Shown: one piece after another, positions 8,129 through 16,824 of the stretch
How positions within the stretch are numbered: position 1 is the stretch's first letter
Layout of the letters: every line of letters begins with the position of its first letter
Source: a bacterium
GTDB taxonomy: Bacteria; Actinomycetota; Acidimicrobiia; Spongiisociales; UBA5794
Reading direction: 5' to 3'
Assembly: GCA_024226255.1 (NCBI GenBank)
Contig: JAAELU010000567.1
Coordinates: 1 to 32,863, forward strand
Length of the DNA: 32,863 nt
Program-made: the position numbers and the translations under genes
Notes under the pieces: model-generated
Databases searched by the model: none
What the model saw: only the letters and a program-made list of their open reading frames with translations
What the model was told of the DNA's origin: nothing

Positions 8129-9832
8129 ATGAGACGCGATTACGAGTTCCTGACGGATCCGGAGACGGCCGAAGTTTTTGTCGGCGTCCGCCTCCGTGGC
8201 GTCGATGTCCTCAAATCGTCCATCCTCAATAAGAGCAACGGCTTCACGGGCAGAGAACGGGAGGAGCTCGGCCTATCTGGGCTACTGCCCGACAGCGTCG
8301 ATGACATCTCGAACCAACTGCTCAGGGTCCAAGCTCAAATGGATCTGAAGACAACTGATCTGGGTCGTCATGTCTACCTGAACGGGCTGCTGGATCGCAA
8401 CACGACTCTGTTCTACAGGTACCTCATCGACAACCTCGAGGACTTGGTTCCCATCATCTACACCCCGACGGTTGCCGAGGCGTCTCTCCACTGGAGTCGA
8501 ATCTTTCGCCGCAGTCGTGGCCTCTACATCACCCCCCGGCATCGAGGATCGATCGCCGGCATTCTCAGAGCTCGTGCCTACGGTGAGCGGCCGATTGTCG
8601 TCGTGACCGACAACGAACGAATCCTCGGCATCGGCGATCAAGGCGCTGGAGGCATGGGTATCCCCGTCGGCAAGCTGGCTCTGTACACGGCGGCCGCCGG
8701 TATCCACCCCGATCGGACTATCCCCATTTGCCTCGACGTCGGCACCAACAACGAGGAGCTGTTGGCCGATCCGTTGTACATCGGCTACCGACACCGGCGC
8801 ATCCGCGGCGACGAATACGACTCGCTGATCGCTGAGTTCGTTGCTGCCCTAAAAGAGGTCCACCCCGGTGCCATTCTGCAGTGGGAGGACTTTGCCAACC
8901 TGACGAGCTTCGCCAACCTTGCCCGCTACCGCGACGAATTGCCGTCGTTCAACGACGACATCCAGGGCACCGCGGCGATGACGGTCGCTGGTTTGATAGC
9001 GGCCGGCCGAGCGTCGAATCACTCCGTCGCCGATCACAGGGTTGTGATCCTCGGATCTGGCTCAGCCGGCGTTGGTATCCACGATCAGATTGTCGCGGCC
9101 CTGGTGGACGCCGGGCTATCCCCTCGAGATGCCCTTGATCGGGTTCTTGTTCTCGACTCACGGGGGCTAGTGGTCGACTCCAGATCTGACCTGACCGATG
9201 TCAAGAAGTCGGTTGCGGTCGACTCGGCGATGACATCGCAGTGGGACGGTGGCCCCCCTTGGAGCCTCGAAGAGGTGGTTGCCAACGCCAAACCGACTGC
9301 CCTCATTGGTGTCAGTGGCCAGCGAGGCGCATTCACGGAGTCTGTCGTAAGGACCGCAGCCGCCGATATCGATCGTCCAGTGATCATGCCGATGTCGAAC
9401 CCGACATCCCATGCCGAGGCGACTCCTGCCGACATCATCAAGTGGACCGAAGGACGGGCTCTGGTAGCGACCGGTAGTCCATTCCCGCCGGTTCTCGAAG
9501 GGCACACAATCCATCGGATTGGGCAGGCCAACAACGTTTTTATCTTCCCCGGGATGGGACTCGGAGCGTTGGCGGCTCGGGCTACCAAGGTCACCGACGG
9601 CATGTTCCTGGCTGCAGCCAAGGCGTTGGCCGCCTCATTGTCGAAGTCGACTCTTGACGCTGGATCGCTCTATCCGCCCATCGGTCAGGTCCGTCAGGTG
9701 TCGAAGGTGGTGGCCACTGCGGTGTTCGCTCAGGCGGTCGCGGAGGGCGTCGGTGAGCCGGTTGCCGACATCAACACTGCTGTCGACGCCGAGATGTGGG
9801 ACCCCGAGTACCTTTCCTATCGGGCCATCTAA
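8129..9832 (+). CDS. NAD-dependent malic enzyme
   Basis: 567 aa, typical length of the large malic enzyme family. It decarboxylates malate to pyruvate with reduction of NAD(P), in the cytosol. The N-terminal domain shows LNKSNGFTGREREELGLSGLLP and the catalytic Tyr segment PIIYTPTVAEA. The block VVVTDNERILGIGDQGAGGMGIPVGK is the family signature. Metal-binding residues lie in EDFAN and FNDDIQGTA, and the dinucleotide fold is VVILGSGSAGVGI. The conserved NPTS and GQANNVFIFPG segments follow. The ATG at 8129 is chosen over the longer track start, which overlaps the previous gene, and because the family begins near here. No odd features. Confidence 0.95.
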   Translation: MRRDYEFLTDPETAEVFVGVRLRGVDVLKSSILNKSNGFTGREREELGLSGLLPDSVDDISNQLLRVQAQMDLKTTDLGRHVYLNGLLDRNTTLFYRYLIDNLEDLVPIIYTPTVAEASLHWSRIFRRSRGLYITPRHRGSIAGILRARAYGERPIVVVTDNERILGIGDQGAGGMGIPVGKLALYTAAAGIHPDRTIPICLDVGTNNEELLADPLYIGYRHRRIRGDEYDSLIAEFVAALKEVHPGAILQWEDFANLTSFANLARYRDELPSFNDDIQGTAAMTVAGLIAAGRASNHSVADHRVVILGSGSAGVGIHDQIVAALVDAGLSPRDALDRVLVLDSRGLVVDSRSDLTDVKKSVAVDSAMTSQWDGGPPWSLEEVVANAKPTALIGVSGQRGAFTESVVRTAAADIDRPVIMPMSNPTSHAEATPADIIKWTEGRALVATGSPFPPVLEGHTIHRIGQANNVFIFPGMGLGALAARATKVTDGMFLAAAKALAASLSKSTLDAGSLYPPIGQVRQVSKVVATAVFAQAVAEGVGEPVADINTAVDAEMWDPEYLSYRAI

Positions 9833-9893
9833 CTGCCTAGAGGACCCGCGGTAGATGGTGGTTGGGCGTTCGCTGGAGATCCGATTGATCCTG

Positions 9894-10793
9894 TCAAGAC
9901 CGGAAGCGGTCGAATGGTTCGATCTGGACGCCGGCGGCGACCGCCATCTGGCGTGCCAGGCCGAGCGCAGCTGACAGATCGTTTGGTGTGACAAGAAGCT
10001 GCCGGAGCGGGTCCACGTCCGGAAGGTTTCCCAGTTCAAACTGGTTCGGGGCTACTTCGTCGATCTGGTCCCAAGTAATCGGAACGGCCACGGTTGGTTT
10101 GGAGCGAGGTCGCAGCGACCACGGAGCAACTGATGTCGCTCCCCAGCGGTTGCGCAGCCAATCGCAGAAGATTCGGCCGTCTCGATTCGCTTTGCGGAAC
10201 TGGGCAGTCAGCAGATCCGGATGGCGGGCGGCGAGCAGGGCTGCGGTCAGCTGACCGAATTCATCGGCCTCAGCGACCTTGACTCGACGCGAGACCGCAG
10301 CCGTCACATGGAAGCCTTTGCTTCCGGTCGCCACAGGTATTGAGGTCAGGCCGAGTTCGTCCAGAAGTGCTTTGGTGGCCCAAGCCGCCTCGTGGATTGC
10401 ACCGCCGGGAGTTGGGGGTGGATCCAGGTCGATGATCACACGATCTGGATGGTCGTAATCAGTAGCCGTCGTCGTCGGCATATGAAACGTGATCGTGTTC
10501 TGATTGGCCAGGTACTCAATGCCCGTCACGGCTGTGACCACAGGGTGGGTCGTGATGCCATCGGCGCGTTCCACGACGAACCTGTCGATGAAATCGGGGA
10601 AGTATTTGGCGGCATTCTTCTGCATGAATCCCTTCCCCGTGATGCCCTTGGGGAAACGTTCGAGCGTGAGTGGGCGATCGTTTAGATGGAACAGGAGCCG
10701 TTCTCCGACCGCACTGAAGTGGCTCACGACGTCGCCCTTGGTCGTTCCGCTCTCGGGGTACACGACACGTCCGGCGCTTGAAATGTGAACCAT
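9894..10793 (-). CDS. LigD-type polymerase/primase domain protein (stand-alone)
   Basis: 299 aa covering just the archaeo-eukaryotic primase-like polymerase domain found in LigD. Diagnostic blocks: RVVYPESGTTKGDVVSHF at the N-terminus, RPLTLERFPKGI, the metal-binding DLDPP (~141-145), the conserved TGSKGFHV (~176-183) and RIFCDWLRN. There is no ligase or nuclease domain and no Ku gene in the window. In actinobacteria such single-domain proteins act in nonhomologous end joining or gap filling and can add ribonucleotides; which applies here is unknown. The ATG follows a TAGCCT box by 7 nt, implying a leaderless transcript. Confidence 0.92.
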   Translation of the reverse strand: MVHISSAGRVVYPESGTTKGDVVSHFSAVGERLLFHLNDRPLTLERFPKGITGKGFMQKNAAKYFPDFIDRFVVERADGITTHPVVTAVTGIEYLANQNTITFHMPTTTATDYDHPDRVIIDLDPPPTPGGAIHEAAWATKALLDELGLTSIPVATGSKGFHVTAAVSRRVKVAEADEFGQLTAALLAARHPDLLTAQFRKANRDGRIFCDWLRNRWGATSVAPWSLRPRSKPTVAVPITWDQIDEVAPNQFELGNLPDVDPLRQLLVTPNDLSAALGLARQMAVAAGVQIEPFDRFRS

Positions 10794-10800
10794 GAAGCGC

Positions 10801-10806
10801 AGGCTA
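10801..10806 (-). promoter_or_regulatory. Candidate -10 box of the polymerase-domain gene
   Basis: On the minus strand TAGCCT ends 7 nt before the ATG at 10793, the spacing expected when transcription starts on the start codon itself. Confidence 0.4.
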
Positions 10807-10862
10807 CCGGCGACGTCGTCCCATCCCGGCTCCGCCGAGGTCTATCAGGCTGGACCGTGCCG

Positions 10863-11714
10863 TCACCGGTTGACCGGGGGTCCTCGCAATATGTCCGCCA
10901 TCCACGCTTCGTGTTCGATACCGGTCTCGGGGATCCAGGTATCTCGCCACCAGGTAGCCCCGGCGGCGGCCATCTCGCCCAGCCATTCGGTGAGGTCGGC
11001 ACCTGGCGTGTGGGTTCCGGCAACGGCGTAGTCGAACGGCTCAGCCGAGGTCCGATGCTCACCGAGATACGACATGATCTCGGCAACGGACTCCGGGGTC
11101 GGCGGAGAGAACACATCGTTTTCTATGTCGAAGAGGATGGGGGCGATTCCATCCCACTGGGCAGCGCGGCGCACCGGTCTGCGTTGCGGCCACATTGCGG
11201 CGACCCAGATCGGGATCCGCGGTCTCTGAGCCGGCCGCGGCAAAAAGGTCACGGGTGCCAGGTCATAATGTTCGCCGTGGAATTCGTACGGTTCGCCGGT
11301 CCACAGTCCGGTGAGGATCTGGAGCCCTTCGTCGAGCATGTCGGCACGGGTGCGCAAGTCGATCTCTCCGCTAAAGCGGGTGAACTCGGGATCAGTAGGC
11401 CATCCGATGCCCACACCGAGAATGAGCCGGCCCTCGCTGAGTAGATCGACGCTGACGCACTCGCGCGACAGCTTCCACGGGTGGCGACGTGGAATCGGCG
11501 TGACCATGGACATCAGCCGGATGTGATCGGTTGTCACGGCGGCTGCTGCAAGCAGCACCCAGGGATCCGCCACCTCCGCTCCATCCCAGACCAAGATGTG
11601 ATCCCAAACCGATATTCCATCCCACCCTGCCTGCTCGACCTGGTGGGCAAACTCGGCGAACTTCTTCGGGTCAGACCACATACCGAAGTTGGGAACATCT
11701 ACGCAGTACTTCAC
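10863..11714 (-). CDS. LLM-class flavin/F420-dependent oxidoreductase
   Basis: 283 aa. The luciferase-like TIM barrel is shown by the N-terminus (VPNFGMW), EQAGWDGISVWDH, the TPIPRRHPWKL segment, and SEGRLILGVGIGW, which is the LLM signature. DEGLQILTGLWTGEPYEFHGEHY is a common block in the F420-dependent branch. The start is a GTG with AAGGTGG upstream. It uses reduced F420 or FMN to reduce or oxidise an unknown organic substrate in the cytosol. It lies on the same strand before the polymerase-domain gene with a 69 bp gap; no functional link is evident. Confidence 0.9.
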   Translation of the reverse strand: MKYCVDVPNFGMWSDPKKFAEFAHQVEQAGWDGISVWDHILVWDGAEVADPWVLLAAAAVTTDHIRLMSMVTPIPRRHPWKLSRECVSVDLLSEGRLILGVGIGWPTDPEFTRFSGEIDLRTRADMLDEGLQILTGLWTGEPYEFHGEHYDLAPVTFLPRPAQRPRIPIWVAAMWPQRRPVRRAAQWDGIAPILFDIENDVFSPPTPESVAEIMSYLGEHRTSAEPFDYAVAGTHTPGADLTEWLGEMAAAGATWWRDTWIPETGIEHEAWMADILRGPPVNR

Positions 11715-12147
11715 AACACACCACCTTGTTCGCGGAGTTTCCCTCAGATTATCCGCCTTTGGTGACCCGGAGAAACCCGCAGAGCAATAGCGTTTGCCCT
11801 ACGGAGAAGGGCCACGATGCTCTCAGTCATGTCGTGGAAGTCGTGGCTGTTGGCCATGGCAATCTTGGGATGCACGGCCTGCTCCGTGCCTGGATTGTGA
11901 ACCACTGAGGGGAGCCTCCCGGGTGATGTTGTCACGCCCGCGCGCCGATGGCGGGACAATTCGCGAGCAGGTTCGCCGCGGGAGTCCCCGATTCCGCACG
12001 AGTCGCGTTCGCCGCGGCATTTGAGGGCGCGGCGGGCCCCGGAACGGGCGTCAGCGAGGCCATGATTCCGCACATGGTGGACCGAGTTGCGTAAGGCGCG
12101 TCTTGTGATTTGCCGCCCCTCGAATGCAGCGGCAGTATGCGACCAAG
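11715..12147. other. Divergent intergenic region with one small uncertain ORF
   Basis: 433 bp between the LLM gene and the Na/Pi transporter gene. I recognise no family in it. On the plus strand a 48-codon ORF (11948-12094, ATG to TAA) reads MAGQFASRFAAG and ends MVDRVA; it has host-like codon use but no clear ribosome site and may be a gene remnant or chance. The track ORFs on both strands have no recognisable domain. Confidence 0.4.
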
Positions 12148-13293
12148 ATGGCCGCTACCACTCCCTTGAAACCTGATGGGTCACGCCAAATACCGCCCTT
12201 GGTGCGAGCCCTGTTGGTTGTCGGTTTGCTCTATATCTTCCTCGGCGCGGTACGCCTGCTCGAAGGCGGCATCAAGGGCTTCGGCTCAGACTTCACCGAC
12301 GCCCTATTCGGGGGAGTCAGTAATCCGCTCGCCGGCCTCGCAGTCGGAATCCTGGGAACTGTCCTAGTGCAGTCGTCGTCGGTCTCGACCACCACGATTG
12401 TCGGCCTCGTCGCGTCGGGCATCCTCAACGTCGAAAGCGCTGTCCCCATGATCATGGGCGCCAACATCGGCACAACGGTCACCAACACACTGGTGGCGCT
12501 GGCACATATGCGCCAGTCGGTGGAGTTCCGCCTCGCATTCACCGCGGCGACAATGCACGACTTCTTCAATCTCATGGCGGTGGCAATCCTGTTGCCCCTC
12601 GAAATGATCACCGGAGTGCTGTCAAAGACCGCCGGGGCGATCACGGAGGCGGTGTCGGGCGGCGATGTGGGCGGCTCCTTCAATAGCCCGATCAAGGGTG
12701 CGGTCAAGTGGCTTGGGAATCAGATCGAGTCGTTGATCGAGCCCCTCGTGGGCGAAGGCAACGTGTATGCCGCCGCACTGCTCATCGTCGGGATTGCATT
12801 GATATTTGTGACTCTGACGTTGATCACGAAGAACATGCGGGCGCTGGTTGCGCGGCGCATCGAGCAGTCGCTCAACGCGGCGCTCGCCAAATCGGGCTTG
12901 ATCGGCCTCGTGGTCGGCATGATCATGACGATTGCGGTCCAGTCATCCAGCATCACGACCTCGATACTCATTCCGCTTGTCGCTTCGGGGATTCTCGTCG
13001 TGCGCAACGCGTATCCGATAACGCTGGGGGCCAACGTCGGCACGACGATTACTGCGCTGCTGGCCGCTCTGGGTACCGGTGAGGTCGACGGCATGACGAT
13101 CGCGTTCGTCCACACTCTCTTCAACGCGTCGGCAATCGCGATTCTTTATCCATGGAGGAAGATTCGCTACATTCCAGTTCAGGCGGCAGAGCGCTTGGCG
13201 GACATCGCACTCGAACGCAAATGGCTGGCATTGGCGTACACCGGGACGATGTTCGTGTTGATACCGATCGCACTCATTGCTCTGCTCAGATAG
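12148..13293 (+). CDS. Na/Pi cotransporter family protein (NptA/SLC34-like)
   Basis: 381 aa from ATG 12148 (an ATG 24 bp upstream is possible). Two inverted-repeat halves each carry the QSSS motif typical of sodium-phosphate cotransporters: VQSSSVSTTTIVGLVASGI (~70-90) and VQSSSITTSILIPLVASGI (~255-275). Each half also has a GANIGTT or GANVGTT block. About eight hydrophobic segments are visible. It would import phosphate with sodium across the cell membrane. A PhoU-like gene follows after 9 bp, the usual partner that adjusts Na/Pi transport in bacteria, so the two form an operon. Confidence 0.92.
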   Translation: MAATTPLKPDGSRQIPPLVRALLVVGLLYIFLGAVRLLEGGIKGFGSDFTDALFGGVSNPLAGLAVGILGTVLVQSSSVSTTTIVGLVASGILNVESAVPMIMGANIGTTVTNTLVALAHMRQSVEFRLAFTAATMHDFFNLMAVAILLPLEMITGVLSKTAGAITEAVSGGDVGGSFNSPIKGAVKWLGNQIESLIEPLVGEGNVYAAALLIVGIALIFVTLTLITKNMRALVARRIEQSLNAALAKSGLIGLVVGMIMTIAVQSSSITTSILIPLVASGILVVRNAYPITLGANVGTTITALLAALGTGEVDGMTIAFVHTLFNASAIAILYPWRKIRYIPVQAAERLADIALERKWLALAYTGTMFVLIPIALIALLR

Positions 13294-13302
13294 GGAAAGA
13301 CA

Positions 13303-13980
13303 ATGCTCGAATTCTTCAGAAGCACCGGCCACACTGCCATCGAGTCTGTCGAGGAGATGCTCGTTGGCATGCTCCGCGACGGCTACGAGGTGTACTCAAC
13401 CGCATCGGACGCGCTGTTCGGTGGCGGCAAATCCAAAGAAACCAAACAAGAAGTCCGCTCGACCGATCGTGGGATCAACGAGGCGCAGCGCGAGGTCCGC
13501 CGCGAGCTCATGATGCATGCGGCGGTCTCCGAGTCGGTAAACCTGCCCCTGGTCCTCAGTTACATGAGTGTGGTCAAGGATGCCGAGCGCATCGGCGACT
13601 ACGCCAAGAACATCTACGACCTGGTCAAGTACGGCGCCAACTTCGAGGAAGTTCCCGACCGGGAGCAGCTCAACGGCTACCGCCTGGCTGTGGGTGACTT
13701 GATTAATCAGGCGGCAGATGTATTCGAGGTCCGTGACGAACACCGCGCTGCCGAGCTGGTGAACAAGGCCGACGGGTTCCTCGACGAGCATGATGCTGAG
13801 GTCAAGATCGCCTTCAACAGCGAAGGTCCCGTTGGCGATGCCGTAGCCAGGGCGCTGTACTTCCGTTTTCTCAAGCGGATTACCGCTCATATCATGAACC
13901 TGCTCACCGCGCTCGTCATGCCTGTAGATCAGCTGGACTACTACGACGAGACCAAGGAGGACCGCCGCACTACCAGCTGA
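13303..13980 (+). CDS. PhoU-like phosphate transport regulator
   Basis: 225 aa. A PhoU helical bundle is indicated by the heptad-rich N-terminus and the E/DxxxD metal-site pattern in VVKDAERIGDYAKNIYDL (~88-105), with a second copy near HIMNLLTALVMP at the C-terminus. No membrane segment. It follows the Na/Pi transporter in the same operon and likely restrains phosphate uptake. Relatives are often fused to the transporter as its C-terminal domain; here it is a separate gene. Its ribosome site is a short AGGGAAAG before the ATG. Confidence 0.9.
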   Translation: MLEFFRSTGHTAIESVEEMLVGMLRDGYEVYSTASDALFGGGKSKETKQEVRSTDRGINEAQREVRRELMMHAAVSESVNLPLVLSYMSVVKDAERIGDYAKNIYDLVKYGANFEEVPDREQLNGYRLAVGDLINQAADVFEVRDEHRAAELVNKADGFLDEHDAEVKIAFNSEGPVGDAVARALYFRFLKRITAHIMNLLTALVMPVDQLDYYDETKEDRRTTS

Positions 13981-14000
13981 TACGACGGTCCACCGAGCGG

Positions 14001-14025
14001 TGCTGTTCCACGATGTGGAACAGCA
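14001..14025 (+). promoter_or_regulatory. Perfect inverted repeat, likely IclR operator
   Basis: Two 11-bp arms, TGCTGTTCCAC and GTGGAACAGCA, are separated by GAT and are perfect inverse complements. The site lies 41 bp before the iclR-type start. A TATGGT -10 box at 14029-14034 would put the -35 (TTCCAC, 14006-14011, 17-nt spacer) inside the repeat, so bound protein would block the promoter. Autoregulation by the downstream IclR protein is the simple reading. Confidence 0.7.
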
Positions 14026-14028
14026 GGC

Positions 14029-14034
14029 TATGGT
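14029..14034 (+). promoter_or_regulatory. Candidate -10 box of the IclR gene
   Basis: TATGGT, 17 nt after TTCCAC in the operator arm and 32 nt before the start codon. Position agrees with a normal leadered promoter covered by the operator. Confidence 0.45.
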
Positions 14035-14066
14035 TGAGGTTGTTCCCCCGTCGGAAAGAGAACCTC

Positions 14067-14822
14067 ATGTCGGGTGTGCAATCGGTCCAACGAGCCTTTC
14101 AGATTCTCGAAGCGCTTGCTGTTTCTCCCGCCGGCGTGTCTGACATGTCGCGCCGGGTCCGGCTGCCGAAGAGCACCGTGGCGCGGCTGCTTGCCACGCT
14201 TGAAGAGTCGGCTGCCGTTGAGCGAACCCCCGACGGGGCTGCCTATCGAATCGGGCCGGCGCTGCGTGGATTGGCGGCGTCGATCGACGGTTCGCTGGGT
14301 ATGGTCGAACTGGTGCGTCCCAGCCTGGCCCGCCTCGCCTCGCTCACCCGAGAAACCGCTGGATTCTCCGTAGCCGAGGGCTTTCGGGTGCAGTATCTGG
14401 CCCAGGTCGATAGCGATCGCAACATCCAGGTTCGTGATTGGACGGGCGAGCTGATTCCGCTGCATCTGGTGCCGTCCGGGCTGGCGATCATGGCCTACTG
14501 GCCTGCGGACCAGATCGACGAGTACGTCTCCCGGACGCTCGAGACAACGACTTCTCGCTCGATCACGGACCCCGACCGGCTGATCGCCCGGTTGACGGAG
14601 ATTCGTGATGTTGGACACGCGTGGGGCCACGGCGAGTTTGCCGAGGGAATCAACTCAGTGGGCGCAGCAGTTGTTGACCAGGAGGGCACCGTACTTGGCG
14701 CGGTTCACATCCACGGACCGGCCTACCGTTTCCCGGTGGAAGGCGATGCCGAGCGCGTAGCTCACCTCGTGATGGATGCCGCCAATCGTTTGGCGGCGGC
14801 CGAGGCACGTCTCTCCTTGTGA
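14067..14822 (+). CDS. IclR-family transcriptional regulator
   Basis: 251 aa from ATG 14067; the longer track start would place the operator inside the gene. The N-terminal winged helix begins SVQRAFQILEAL and has the recognition region RVRLPKSTVARLLATLEE (~28-45). The C-terminal effector domain (about 75-250) includes GHAWGHGEFAEGINSVGAAVVD, a common IclR block. IclR proteins sense small aromatic or carboxylic metabolites and often control nearby catabolic genes. Here the perfect repeat in front suggests autoregulation. The convergent thioesterase-MFS pair and the one-carbon block downstream are possible targets, but I found no second copy of the operator near them. Confidence 0.93.
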   Translation: MSGVQSVQRAFQILEALAVSPAGVSDMSRRVRLPKSTVARLLATLEESAAVERTPDGAAYRIGPALRGLAASIDGSLGMVELVRPSLARLASLTRETAGFSVAEGFRVQYLAQVDSDRNIQVRDWTGELIPLHLVPSGLAIMAYWPADQIDEYVSRTLETTTSRSITDPDRLIARLTEIRDVGHAWGHGEFAEGINSVGAAVVDQEGTVLGAVHIHGPAYRFPVEGDAERVAHLVMDAANRLAAAEARLSL

Positions 14823-14846
14823 GTTCCAAGTCCGGCCAGCTCGCCG

Positions 14847-16127
14847 TTACGTGCGTGACTGCGTTTTGCCGTTGCCGGATCGACGAGCTTTTGTCAGGCG
14901 AGTGACGACCGCGGAAGCTCGCGCCGGCATCGGTATCCACGGCCTCTGTTCCTCTGGCGATATCGGTGGGTCACCGACGGCTATCTGATAGAGGGCGAAG
15001 ATACCGACGAGAGCGTGTGTCATTGCCATCACGACGAAGAATCCCGAGGCGCCAACTGTGTCGAGCGCCCAAGCCGCTACCAACGGTCCGAGGATGGCGC
15101 CGATACCACCCACGAACACGTACAGCGCGCTTGCCGAGACGGCTTGGTTGACGCCGACCACATCGCTGATGTGGCTGAGCGTTATCGAGTACATCGGGAA
15201 CGTCAGGCCGCCGAAGAGGAACATGACGAGAGTGAGGTGGCCGAAGCTCGGAGTGTCGGTGAACGAGCCGAACGCTGCCACGACCGCCGCCAGACCCGTG
15301 ACAAGAAGCAGGGCGCGCCGCCGCGGCATGTGGTCCGACATGTGGCCGATCGGCCATTGCCAGGCGACTGAGCCGACAAGGGCCGCGCCCATGATCAAGG
15401 CGACCTCTCCCGTTTCGAACCCAATGCGAGTCGCATAAACAGGGCCGATTCCGACCAAAGCCCCATTGGTTATGCCGACTCCGAGTCCACCGACGATTCC
15501 TAGCGGGGCGAGTCTCCAAAGTGTTGATGCTTTGAGTGGCTCGATTGCGTGGAACGCCGGCCCGGCACCCTGTGACAGGGTGATGGGCACAACGGCGAGT
15601 GAGACGAATAGGGATGCCAGTACAAAGAGCTTGAAGCCGTTTGGGCTCGAGATTCCGAGGAAGAGCTGCCCAATGCCGAGGCCCCCCATCATCACGAGCA
15701 TGTATACCGACAGCAGCCTGCCTCGGGTCTCATTGGTCGCGGTCTGGTTGAGCCAGGACTCAGAAACCACGTAGAGGCCGGCCATGCAGAAGCCGAAGGT
15801 GAATCGCATTGCGGACCACACGGCCGGGGTGACAAAGACGCTGTGCACGAGCGGCGACGCCGAAGCGAGAGATGCCAGAGCAGCGAATACGCGGACGTGG
15901 CCAACCTTCTCGAGCGTCCGTGGCACGACCCGCGAGGCCAACAAGAAGCCGGCGTAGTAGCTCGCCATCACGATTCCGGTCGATGTCGTCGCGAAACCCT
16001 CGAGCTCCGAGCGGATTCCGAGCAAGGTCCCGAGCAGGCCATTGCCGAGCATCAGTAGACCCAGCGCGGCAAAAAGGCCTCGACTAGCCGTTATTGTCCC
16101 GGTTGCCCGTTGACGATCGGTGGTCAC
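14847..16127 (-). CDS. MFS transporter
   Basis: 426 aa with about twelve hydrophobic segments in two six-helix halves. The first half contains MRFTFGFCMAGLYVVSESWLN and ETRGRLLSVYML, features of the YcaD/YfkF-like branch of major facilitator proteins; the second half has WPIGHMSDHMPRRRALL, the loop motif repeated in MFS halves. It starts with a GTG that overlaps the thioesterase stop (GTGA), so it is translationally coupled to that gene. Substrate is unknown; the partner suggests a carboxylic acid or betaine-like compound, as inference only. The C-terminal tail is basic. Confidence 0.9.
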   Translation of the reverse strand: MTTDRQRATGTITASRGLFAALGLLMLGNGLLGTLLGIRSELEGFATTSTGIVMASYYAGFLLASRVVPRTLEKVGHVRVFAALASLASASPLVHSVFVTPAVWSAMRFTFGFCMAGLYVVSESWLNQTATNETRGRLLSVYMLVMMGGLGIGQLFLGISSPNGFKLFVLASLFVSLAVVPITLSQGAGPAFHAIEPLKASTLWRLAPLGIVGGLGVGITNGALVGIGPVYATRIGFETGEVALIMGAALVGSVAWQWPIGHMSDHMPRRRALLLVTGLAAVVAAFGSFTDTPSFGHLTLVMFLFGGLTFPMYSITLSHISDVVGVNQAVSASALYVFVGGIGAILGPLVAAWALDTVGASGFFVVMAMTHALVGIFALYQIAVGDPPISPEEQRPWIPMPARASAVVTRLTKARRSGNGKTQSRT

Positions 16128-16621
16128 TCCTGGAGGCCGATTGATTTGATGGCGTGGCCCACTCCTTCGGGACGCATGGCACGGTGGGCGTCGCGGTCAA
16201 GTTCGATTGCTCGCAGTAACCAAGTCTCCATCGGCGCTACGGCGACACTATCGAGATTCACGTGCAGGAAGAACGCTTCCTGGGTCGCCGCCTCGTAGCC
16301 CTGCTCGGCGTGTTCCATTGAGTGGAAGAGATGCAGCTTTTTGGCATCGACTCCCAGAATTGTTGTGCGGAAGACAAGGGGGTCGTTGAGCTTGAGTTCT
16401 CGCAGATAGCGGATGTGGGTTTCGACGGTATAGAACGTGCCACGGGTCTGTTCGCGGTACTCCTCGCCGAAACCGGCCTGCATCATGTAGGCATCGGAGG
16501 CCTCCCCAAATGCCACGGCGTAGTAGCCCTCGTTCATGTGGCCGTTGTAGTCAATCCAGCCCGGCGCCACCCGAACCCGATACGCCTCGAGCGGAGATGG
16601 ATTTTTGGCTGCCACGTTCAC
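16124..16621 (-). CDS. Hot-dog thioesterase, betainyl-CoA thioesterase-like
   Basis: 165 aa, a single hot-dog fold. The hallmark WIDYNGHMNEGYYAVAFGEA (~24-43) carries the catalytic Asp region of 4-hydroxybenzoyl-CoA-type thioesterases. The following Y-V-E-T-H-I-R-Y-L strand and LKLNDPLVFRTTILG fit the same family. Closest relatives that I recognise are the thioesterases of carnitine breakdown, which release glycine betaine from betainyl-CoA, sometimes fused to carnitine dehydrogenase. That link would match the methyl-group metabolism downstream, but general acyl-CoA activity is equally possible. The start is a GTG; a second in-frame GTG lies two codons on. Confidence 0.85.
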   Translation of the reverse strand: MNVAAKNPSPLEAYRVRVAPGWIDYNGHMNEGYYAVAFGEASDAYMMQAGFGEEYREQTRGTFYTVETHIRYLRELKLNDPLVFRTTILGVDAKKLHLFHSMEHAEQGYEAATQEAFFLHVNLDSVAVAPMETWLLRAIELDRDAHRAMRPEGVGHAIKSIGLQE

Positions 16622-16777
16622 CTGCCAGCTGTTGCGGCCCGGTTTCTTGGAGGGCCTATCGAGTTGAGGAACTGTAGCCGACGAGCCGTGTGTAGGGAAC
16701 CACGAATTCGCGTGACGAGAGGAGGTCCGCGGCGCGTGCCAGCGCTCGGGATCGCGCCATGTCGCGGGTTGCCGCTT

Positions 16778-16794
16778 CGATTAGAGTCGAGACG
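16778..16794 (+). promoter_or_regulatory. Promoter-like element of the formate-THF ligase gene
   Basis: CGATTAGAGTCGAGACG, containing a TAGAGT -10 box. The same 17-nt element with two changes occurs in front of the formate dehydrogenase gene (18620-18636). It lies about 30 nt before the start codon. Confidence 0.45.
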
Positions 16795-16824
16795 CTTTTG
16801 TAACCAATCCAGAGGGGCCGCGCC

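Noticed and set aside
11744-12073. Minus-strand 109-aa ORF in the divergent region
   Set aside because: Composition is that of a shadow frame, rich in Arg and Ser, with no domain seen.
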